Positions 58,768-64,000 of a DNA stretch of 64,000 bases are shown piece by piece. Within the stretch, counting starts at the first letter, position 1, and every line of letters starts with the position of its first letter. Origin of the DNA: JBGAKG01 sp044224495 (lineage in GTDB: Bacteria > Myxococcota_A > Polyangia > Polyangiales > Polyangiaceae); the NCBI GenBank assembly GCA_044224495.1, contig JBGAKG010000022.1:128465-192464 (forward strand), read 5' to 3'. The position numbers and the translations under genes were made by a program. The notes below the pieces were generated by a model, which worked only from the letters and a program-made list of their open reading frames with translations, was not told the origin of the DNA and did not search any database.

Positions 58768-59766
58768 GTGGAGCTCGCACCGCCGCCGGAGTTTCGGTAC
58801 GTCGGGTTCGGTCCCGGTCCGAGCTTGCGGAAGCGGGTCGTGGTCAGCGCGCTCGGCGCCGGCGCGAGCGCGGCGCTCGCGTGGCTCGGCGACGTGAGCT
58901 TGTCGCACTCGGTGCTCGGCGCGTTGCTCGTCTCGTCGGGCCTGCTCTACGCGCTCCGCAGCTTCGGTGGTCCCTCGCGGCGGACGCTCGGCTCGTCGAC
59001 GCCGATCGCGGTGGTGCCGTGGGGCATCCTGATCGAGGACGACGACGCCCCGCGCGTGCTCCGCTGGGCGGCCGTCTCGCGCGTGCACCTGCAGAGCATC
59101 TACGGGCGCGATCAAGGCACGCCGTCGACGCTGTGGAGCTTCATCGACGTCGAGACGACCTCCGAGCGTTGGTCCGGTCGCGCGGCGGGCGCGGTGCCGC
59201 TCGAAGGGCTGCTCGCGAACCTGGCCGCGTACACGCGCGAGGCGACCGCGAAGATCGCGCTCGACCTCGACGGCGATCAGGCCGGCGAAGGACCGATCGA
59301 GCCCGACGTCGGACCGCTCCTCGCCGCGGCGGAGGACGCGCTCCACGCACCGCCGACGTCGTCCCGCCTCTCCGTTCCGCACGCCGGCTATCGCGGCGTG
59401 CCGATCCGCGGAGCATCGCCCGAGACGGTGAAGTTCCTCCGCGAGATCCTCCGCGATCGAACCGCGCACGATCCCGATCGGCGGCCTCTCGCGTGCGCGC
59501 TCGCAGCGCTCTTGCACGCGCGCGAGCTCGTCCCGGATCTCCTGCGTCTCGTACAGTCGCCGCACCCCGTGGTCGCCGCGGTCGCGCGCGCGGCCGCGCA
59601 GCGGATCGGCGTGCCCGCGGCACGAACGGGCCGGATCGACGAGATCGCCCACTTCCTGCACGAGGCGGACGTCACCGCGCTCGAGCAGTGGATCGCGACC
59701 GGTACGCCGGCGGCGCCGATCCTCGCGGACTCAGCCGACGAGGAGCGCGGCGAGCTCGGCGGGTAG
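58768..59766 (+). CDS. Membrane protein with HEAT-like C-terminal repeats
   Basis: The 332-residue protein has two N-terminal membrane helices (VSALGAGASAALAWLG and SHSVLGALLVSSGLLYAL). A soluble part with a PH-like strand block (TPIAVVPWGILIEDD) is followed by a helical C-terminus with paired helices (ACALAALLHARELVPDLLRLV and PHPVVAAVARAAAQRI), HEAT-like. It starts at GTG 58768 just after the kinase gene and could be co-transcribed, as the gap is 14 bases. The last 36 bases overlap the convergent pseudouridine synthase gene. Confidence 0.75.
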   Translation: MELAPPPEFRYVGFGPGPSLRKRVVVSALGAGASAALAWLGDVSLSHSVLGALLVSSGLLYALRSFGGPSRRTLGSSTPIAVVPWGILIEDDDAPRVLRWAAVSRVHLQSIYGRDQGTPSTLWSFIDVETTSERWSGRAAGAVPLEGLLANLAAYTREATAKIALDLDGDQAGEGPIEPDVGPLLAAAEDALHAPPTSSRLSVPHAGYRGVPIRGASPETVKFLREILRDRTAHDPDRRPLACALAALLHARELVPDLLRLVQSPHPVVAAVARAAAQRIGVPAARTGRIDEIAHFLHEADVTALEQWIATGTPAAPILADSADEERGELGG

Positions 59767-60675
59767 GGGGCTCGTCGCCGTGAATTTGGCGATGACGCCT
59801 TCGTCGCTCGGGGCGTCCTCGGCGAGGGCAATCCGAGAAGCGTGGAGCGCATGGCGCTCGAGCCCTTCGATCGGCTCTGCGCCGTAGAGCACGTCCCCCG
59901 CGAGCGGGAAGCCGAAAGCTGCAAAGTGCACGCGAATCTGGTGGCGGAGCGCCTTCGCGACGCGGACCTCCACGTGGGCCCACCCGCCGCCGCGCCGGAG
60001 CACCTTGAACTCGGTGTGGGCGGGCTGCGGCGAGTAGCGCATGACGTCGCGCGGGTGGACGCACGCGTAGCGGCGGCGCTGGTCCTTCGGGTGGTTCGTG
60101 ATCGGGTACTCGATCGTGCCTTCGTCCGGGAGGCCGTCGCTCTTCGTCACGAGCTCGTAGCGCTTCTCCATGCGACCGCTCTGGAGCACGTCGCGGAGCG
60201 CTTCGAACGCGACCTTCGAGCGCGCGACGAGCACGAGGCCCGAGGTGCCTTCGTCGATCCGATGGACGAGCCCGGGCTCGCGCGGCCCGTAGCCGACACC
60301 GGCGAGCTCCGGGTAGTGCCCGACGAGCGCGTTGGCGAGCGTTCCGGTCTCGCCCGGCCGGAGGGGCGCAGTCTGCTGCCCGGCGGGCTTGTCGACGACG
60401 AGGAGATCTTCGCGCTCGAACACGACCTGGAGCGGAGCGTCGGGCGTGGGCACTGCGGGCGCCTCGGGATCGGCGATCTTCGTCTCGTCGATCGTGAGCA
60501 CGTCGCCCGCCTTCACGAGCTCGCCCTTGGCGCGATGGCGACCATTCACGCGGACGGCGCCGTCCTCGATCGCCTTCTTCACGCGTGCGCGCGAGAGGCC
60601 GGTGACGAGCGCGACCGCGGCTTTGTCGAGCCGGCTACCGTCGAGCTGAGGGGGGACCTGGAATTCCTTTGCCAT
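59731..60675 (-). CDS. RluD/RluA-family pseudouridine synthase
   Basis: The 314-residue RNA pseudouridine synthase has an N-terminal S4 domain (RLDKAAVALVTGLSRARVKKAI) and a catalytic domain with the Asp of GLVHRIDEGTSG. Late motifs read RHQIRVHFAAFGFPLAGDVLYG. It modifies uridines in rRNA or tRNA; the S4 domain and HRID motif fit RluD or RluC better than RluA. The ATG at 60675 is favoured over one 12 bases upstream. The 3' end overlaps the gene at 58768. Confidence 0.93.
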   Translation of the reverse strand: MAKEFQVPPQLDGSRLDKAAVALVTGLSRARVKKAIEDGAVRVNGRHRAKGELVKAGDVLTIDETKIADPEAPAVPTPDAPLQVVFEREDLLVVDKPAGQQTAPLRPGETGTLANALVGHYPELAGVGYGPREPGLVHRIDEGTSGLVLVARSKVAFEALRDVLQSGRMEKRYELVTKSDGLPDEGTIEYPITNHPKDQRRRYACVHPRDVMRYSPQPAHTEFKVLRRGGGWAHVEVRVAKALRHQIRVHFAAFGFPLAGDVLYGAEPIEGLERHALHASRIALAEDAPSDEGVIAKFTATSPLPAELAALLVG

Positions 60676-60742
60676 CGCGGCGGGCAAGGTACCACGGCGC
60701 GCGCGCGAAGCGACCCCGCCGGGCCGCGTCAGCGCGAACGCC

Positions 60743-61882
60743 TCAGCGCGAGCGCTCCACGATCCGCTTCAGGCCTTCGGCGAAGACGTCCTCGGGGGTG
60801 ATGAGGCTGACGATGAAGTGGGCCTCGTCCTCGAAGTCGAAGAAGTAGCCGGGGTGGACGAGCACACCCGCCTCCAGGAGGGCGAGCGCCATCTCTTCCT
60901 CGCTCGACCCCCGGGGGACGCGCAGCGTGGCGTACCAGCCCGCCTCCACGTCGAGGACGGTCACGGGCGTTCCCGCCGTGAGCTCGCGGGCGCGCGCCAG
61001 GTTCGCGCGGGTGCGCTCGGCGATCTTTTCTTCGGCCGAGCCACGCGTCCGGAGGAGCTCGGGGAGCGCGTGCTGGACCGGCGCCGCGACCGAGAGGAAC
61101 GCGTCGGCGATCCCTTCGATCCGCCGCCGCGCTTCGCTGACCTTCGCGGGGTGACCGCCGAGGATCATCCACGCGAGCTTGAGCTGCGGCAGCCCGGCGA
61201 GCTTCGAGAGCCCGCCGAGGCTCACGACGAGGCCCTTGCCGGCCGCCTTGGCCGCGCAGACGACCCCGTCGGCGGGGACGTCCCGGTGCATGTAAGATGC
61301 AAACACTTCGTCGCAGACGACGGGGAGCCCGAGGTCCTCCATCGCGCGCAGCTCGGGCACGCGCAGGAGCGAGCCCGTCGGGTTGTTCGGGCTGACTGCG
61401 AGCACGGCGCAGCAACGCTCGCGGCGGGCGCGCTGGAGCGACGGAACGTCGACGTGCCACGCGCCGTCGTACGCCAGGCGGTACGAGCGCAGGGTCACGC
61501 CCTCGAGCAGGGCGAGGTGCTCGAACAACGGGTAGCTCGGGCGTGGCGCGAGGAGCTCGTCCCCGGGATCGCAGAGGAGCTTGAAGAGGAACGAGTACGC
61601 TTCGCTCGTGCTCGCGGTGATGACGACGTTGTCGGGCGAGACGCCGTAGGTCTCGGCGACGGCTTCGCGGGCGACGCGCAGCCCGAGCGGCGCCGGCTCG
61701 TAGACGAGGGCCTCCTTCGGGGCGAGCGCTTGGAGGATGGCGTCCTCGGCGTAGGCGATGCCGGCGCGCGTCGGGTTGGACTCGGTGAGGTCCAGGACTT
61801 CGTCGCCGCGCTTGCGCCGCTGGGTGAGCGCGTACGTGAGCGCGTTCTCGCCCGCGTCGTCGCCGCTGCGTCGGGAGAACAC
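60743..61882 (-). CDS. PLP-dependent aminotransferase class I/II
   Basis: The 379-residue enzyme has the class I fold: SNPTRAGIAY, ITASTSEAYSFLF, VSPNNPTG, a PLP Asp in VVCDEVFASY and the PLP Lys in SLGGLSKLAG. The small N-terminal arm and the ESNPT motif match the alanine/aspartate or valine-pyruvate aminotransferase types. I cannot fix the substrate. It starts at GTG 61882, 1 base after the stop of a lipoprotein gene, so the two form an operon. Confidence 0.9.
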   Translation of the reverse strand: MFSRRSGDDAGENALTYALTQRRKRGDEVLDLTESNPTRAGIAYAEDAILQALAPKEALVYEPAPLGLRVAREAVAETYGVSPDNVVITASTSEAYSFLFKLLCDPGDELLAPRPSYPLFEHLALLEGVTLRSYRLAYDGAWHVDVPSLQRARRERCCAVLAVSPNNPTGSLLRVPELRAMEDLGLPVVCDEVFASYMHRDVPADGVVCAAKAAGKGLVVSLGGLSKLAGLPQLKLAWMILGGHPAKVSEARRRIEGIADAFLSVAAPVQHALPELLRTRGSAEEKIAERTRANLARARELTAGTPVTVLDVEAGWYATLRVPRGSSEEEMALALLEAGVLVHPGYFFDFEDEAHFIVSLITPEDVFAEGLKRIVERSR

Positions 61883-61883
61883 G

Positions 61884-62351
61884 TCAGCCCCCGTCCGCGG
61901 GGTGCCACTCGATCTTGGGGTCGCACTCGATGGCGGAGCTGCGCCCGTTCTGGAGGAACGCCGCGCACTCGTCCTGCGGCTTCGTGTACTGCGCGCCGAC
62001 GAGCTCCTCGCCGTCGAAGAGCTCGAGGATGCCGGAGCCGTCCTTGCCCTCTTCGGCGAACGCCTTGTACGGGCCGCACGTACCGAGGCCCCAGCGGACG
62101 GGCTCGCCGATCCGCTGCGCGTGATGGCTCGACTGACGCTCGCCGAACGAACGACAGCGGAAGTTGCAGTAGCCCGGATGGATCTCGCACTTCGCGTTCG
62201 GCTGGATCGCGACGTGCGCGGAGGGCGGCGTGGCGCCCGCGTCGCCGATGGGCTCCGCGTGGAGCGGCGCAGGCGGCGGAGCGTCCGGAGGTGCCTGGCG
62301 GCACGCGACGACGAAGAAGAGCGCGGGCAGAAGGGTGAACCGAAGGCGCAC
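61884..62351 (-). CDS. Small lipoprotein
   Basis: The 155-residue protein has a signal peptide ending at VAC, then a Pro-rich linker and a small domain with cysteines in CEIHPGYCNFRCRSFG and later CGPYKAF, CAAFL and CDPKI. It starts at GTG 62351, 6 bases after TAGGCT. It ends 1 base before an aminotransferase gene. No family is recognised. Confidence 0.7.
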   Translation of the reverse strand: MRLRFTLLPALFFVVACRQAPPDAPPPAPLHAEPIGDAGATPPSAHVAIQPNAKCEIHPGYCNFRCRSFGERQSSHHAQRIGEPVRWGLGTCGPYKAFAEEGKDGSGILELFDGEELVGAQYTKPQDECAAFLQNGRSSAIECDPKIEWHPADGG

Positions 62352-62357
62352 GGTCCG

Positions 62358-62363
62358 AGCCTA
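62358..62363 (-). promoter_or_regulatory. Putative leaderless -10 (TAGGCT) for the lipoprotein gene
   Basis: TAGGCT ends 6 bases before the GTG at 62351 on the minus strand. Confidence 0.5.
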
Positions 62364-62386
62364 CCTCATCCGCGGCGCCGCGATCT

Positions 62387-63091
62387 TCAATACGCGAACA
62401 GCCAGCGCAGGACGAGCGAGCCGCCGTACAGGGTCAAGGCGGCGCCCAACAGCGAGGTGACGGTGAACAGGAGCAGGTACTGTCCGCGCGAGCCGACGCC
62501 GATGTGCGCCTTCACGGGCGCGCGGTGCTCCTCGCGATAGGCACCGGCCGGGCGCGCCGCGTTCGGGCGGGTGAGGGTGACGTGGAGGAGCGCGGCGGCG
62601 GGGATCCAGCGCTCGACGACGGAGAGGGTGTCGGTCGCTTCGGGGAGGACGACCAGCGCGCTCAAGCGTTCGCGCGCTTCGGCATCGAGCTCGTCGACCG
62701 CGCGCCGCTCGACTTGAGGCTCGACGGTGGCAGCGCTGGGATCGACGTCGACGCGTTCTCCGGCGACTTCGATCCGAAAGGGGATGCTCCAGCGCGCGCT
62801 GAGGATCTTCACCTCGTTTCTCGCGCGGCCTTCGCCCTCCGGTCGGAGGACCTCGATCTCGCCCCAGACCGAGGGTTCGTCGGCGAGCACCCGCGTGCGG
62901 AACGACTCCGCCCCCACGCTGGGGTGGCCGGCCCACTGCACGCGTGGCGGCGTGATGCGGCGGACGTTGTCGTAGTGGCGGAGCAACGAGACGAGCGACG
63001 CGAGCGCCATCACAGCGCCCACGACGACGAGCCCTGCGCCGACGACACCCGCGCCCAACGTCAGCGGGGGGACGGCGCCGGGCGCGAGCAT
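62387..63091 (-). CDS. GIDE-like integral membrane protein
   Basis: The 234-residue protein has an N-terminal membrane helix (GVVGAGLVVVGAVMALASLV), a soluble middle, and a C-terminal helix (LLLFTVTSLLGAALTLYGG). The middle (residues about 60-175) resembles the GIDE domain of MUL1-like E3 ligases found widely in bacteria, with WSIPFRIEVAGERVDVDP as a landmark. It lacks a RING finger. The ATG at 63091 lies 9 bases from the stop of the next gene upstream, the Cys-rich protein, so they are co-oriented. Confidence 0.65.
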   Translation of the reverse strand: MLAPGAVPPLTLGAGVVGAGLVVVGAVMALASLVSLLRHYDNVRRITPPRVQWAGHPSVGAESFRTRVLADEPSVWGEIEVLRPEGEGRARNEVKILSARWSIPFRIEVAGERVDVDPSAATVEPQVERRAVDELDAEARERLSALVVLPEATDTLSVVERWIPAAALLHVTLTRPNAARPAGAYREEHRAPVKAHIGVGSRGQYLLLFTVTSLLGAALTLYGGSLVLRWLFAY

Positions 63092-63100
63092 CTCACGAGC

Positions 63101-63328
63101 TTACTTGCAGGTGCCGCCGCTGCACTTCTTTCCGTTGCACTCGCTGTCGAAGTTGCACTTCCCGCCGGGGGCGTCGGAGCAGGTGCCGCTGTGACACTTG
63201 GCGCCGCCGCGGCATTCGCTGTCGAAGTTGCACTTCCCGTACTCGCCGGCGCGGGCGGAGGGAGCTGCGGCGAGGAGAGATGCGGTGAGGCCGATGCCGA
63301 GGACGAAGGTGAGGAGGAGCTTCTTCAT
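63101..63328 (-). CDS. Small secreted Cys-rich protein with two tandem DSEC modules
   Basis: The 75-residue precursor has a good signal peptide (KKLLLTFVLGIGLTASLLAA) cleaved near ARA. The mature chain has two copies of GKCNFDSEC. Each is followed by a GG-K-C-x-GTC segment (GGAKCHSGTC and NGKKCSGGTC), so each module has four cysteines. This looks like a knottin or EB-like disulfide repeat. It starts at ATG 63328. An insertion sequence begins about 40 bases upstream and may have replaced its promoter. Confidence 0.75.
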   Translation of the reverse strand: MKKLLLTFVLGIGLTASLLAAAPSARAGEYGKCNFDSECRGGAKCHSGTCSDAPGGKCNFDSECNGKKCSGGTCK

Positions 63329-63368
63329 TTGGTCACGTCATACGGAAAGAAGACCAAGGAGCTGCCCT

Positions 63369-64000
63369 AGCAGGCTGCTGCAAAACGCAGCGTAGCGCGA
63401 TGGCGCCTCGGCTCCGGCAGCGGCTCGCTGTCCGCACCGCGTGATCCGCGGCGCCCGATCGTCCCGTTCACGCGGGCTGCTCCAGCAGCTTGGCCATGCG
63501 GACCAAGTTGTAGGCCGCCGCGGTGAGCATCGCGACCACCTGGTTCGCTCCGAATCCCACGTACCTCGTCTTCCGATACCCGCCCACCGTCTTCATCCAT
63601 CCGAAGACCTCTTCGATCCTCTTCCGGATGCGCTGACTGATCTCGTAACCGCTCGCCTTCGTCGTCCGCGCGTCGAGCGCCGAGTATCTCGTCTTCTGCG
63701 CCACGTGCGGCGTGATGTTGCGGTCGCGGCATGCGGCGACGAAGTCGCGGGTGTCGTAGCCCTTGTCGGCGCCGAGCGTGATCCGTTTCGTGCCCGGCAA
63801 GAAGTTGTCGACGAGGTCGAGCGCGGACCGCCGCTCTGCGTAGCCGTCGGCGCTGTCGAGCTCGAAGCCGACCAGCAAACCGTTGCGATTCTCCATCAAC
63901 GCGTGCGCCGAATACGCGAGCTTTGCTTCCTTGCCCTTGCCCTTGCGCGCCAGCTTCGCGTCCGGGTCCGTCGTCGATTCGTGCGTCGCGTTGCTTCGCT
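63369..64000 (-). mobile_element. IS5-type insertion sequence (right part, truncated by window end)
   Basis: A probable terminal segment near 63369 reads TAGCAGGCTGCTGCAAAACG, a typical end for this group, and is followed by the transposase gene. The other end is beyond base 64000, so terminal repeats and target duplication cannot be checked. Confidence 0.65.
63468..64000 (-). CDS. IS5-family DDE transposase (partial, runs off right edge)
   Basis: The visible C-terminal 177 residues show the DDE-type core: a Lys-rich KGKGKEAKLAYSAHAL stretch, LGADKGYDTRDFV carrying a catalytic Asp, and IRKRIEEVFGWMKTVGGYRK with the catalytic Glu. The first visible codons read RSNATHESTTDPDA, the usual run-up in this family. 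The N-terminus lies outside the window. The copy looks intact as far as it goes. Confidence 0.9.
   Translation of the reverse strand, partial: RSNATHESTTDPDAKLARKGKGKEAKLAYSAHALMENRNGLLVGFELDSADGYAERRSALDLVDNFLPGTKRITLGADKGYDTRDFVAACRDRNITPHVAQKTRYSALDARTTKASGYEISQRIRKRIEEVFGWMKTVGGYRKTRYVGFGANQVVAMLTAAAYNLVRMAKLLEQPA

Overview
The window is very GC-rich DNA with dense, short-spaced genes on both strands. It contains no rRNA or tRNA that I can recognise. The gene content points to a member of the Myxococcota, most likely a soil myxobacterium of the Polyangiales type. It has many lipoproteins with Asp/Gly/Ser-rich post-lipobox linkers, a very large Ser/Thr kinase fused to a PATAN (DUF4388) domain, an ECF42 sigma factor with its DGPF partner, a HU-like protein, and many uncharacterised multi-domain proteins. 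The phylum is inferred from gene style, not from a marker gene.

Layout. 1-10.4 kb is a metabolic and regulatory patchwork: a 2Fe-2S flavoprotein reductase cut by the left edge, an AraC regulator and lipoprotein flanked by a 48-bp direct repeat, an isocitrate dehydrogenase with a carbonic-anhydrase-like partner and a divergent winged-helix regulator, a single-domain response regulator, and a TerB/Coq4-like protein divergent from a TetR gene over a perfect palindrome. 10.4-18.1 kb holds TetR, a penicillin-acylase/alpha-beta-hydrolase lipoprotein operon and RNase R. 18.3-23.3 kb holds a VKOR-DsbA fusion, a corrinoid/iron-type binding protein, the DGPF-ECF42 pair and small-domain proteins. 23.3-27.6 kb is a glycan block: a glycosyltransferase, an O-antigen-ligase-like membrane protein, an ALG10-like GT-C enzyme, a hidden 56-residue membrane protein and a GNAT. 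29.9-34.3 kb is a co-directional cluster (GT2, C45 hydrolase, LolA-like, CrtU-like desaturase) that could build or export a lipid or polyene-like compound. 34.3-39.4 kb carries housekeeping and envelope genes (ybeY, HU, lnt), a dihaem cytochrome c and an MpaB-type oxygenase.

39.4-45.4 kb is an accessory stretch: a DUF4303-like protein, a GH36-like glycosidase lipoprotein, an unknown protein, a decayed and duplicated Uma2 5' region, an intact Uma2, and a nucleotidyltransferase with a 73-residue partner. 45.4-53.5 kb holds an outer-membrane protein and two overlapping-gene operons (RlmI-HAD-membrane protein; ArgD-P-type-ATPase-like pseudoenzyme), then a large nested palindrome and an HMA metallochaperone. 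53.7-63.4 kb holds the 1694-residue kinase, a membrane/HEAT-like protein, an RluD-type pseudouridine synthase, an aminotransferase-lipoprotein pair, a GIDE-like membrane protein and a small Cys-rich secreted protein. The right edge is an IS5-type transposase running out of the window.

The least explained items are the P-type ATPase homologue that has lost every catalytic motif, the kinase/PATAN giant, the TerB-Coq4 fusion under a palindromic TetR operator, the nucleotidyltransferase plus 73-residue pair, the small membrane protein antisense to the end of an O-antigen-ligase-like gene, and a recurring TAnnnn-6/7 nt-start-codon arrangement suggesting common leaderless transcription.
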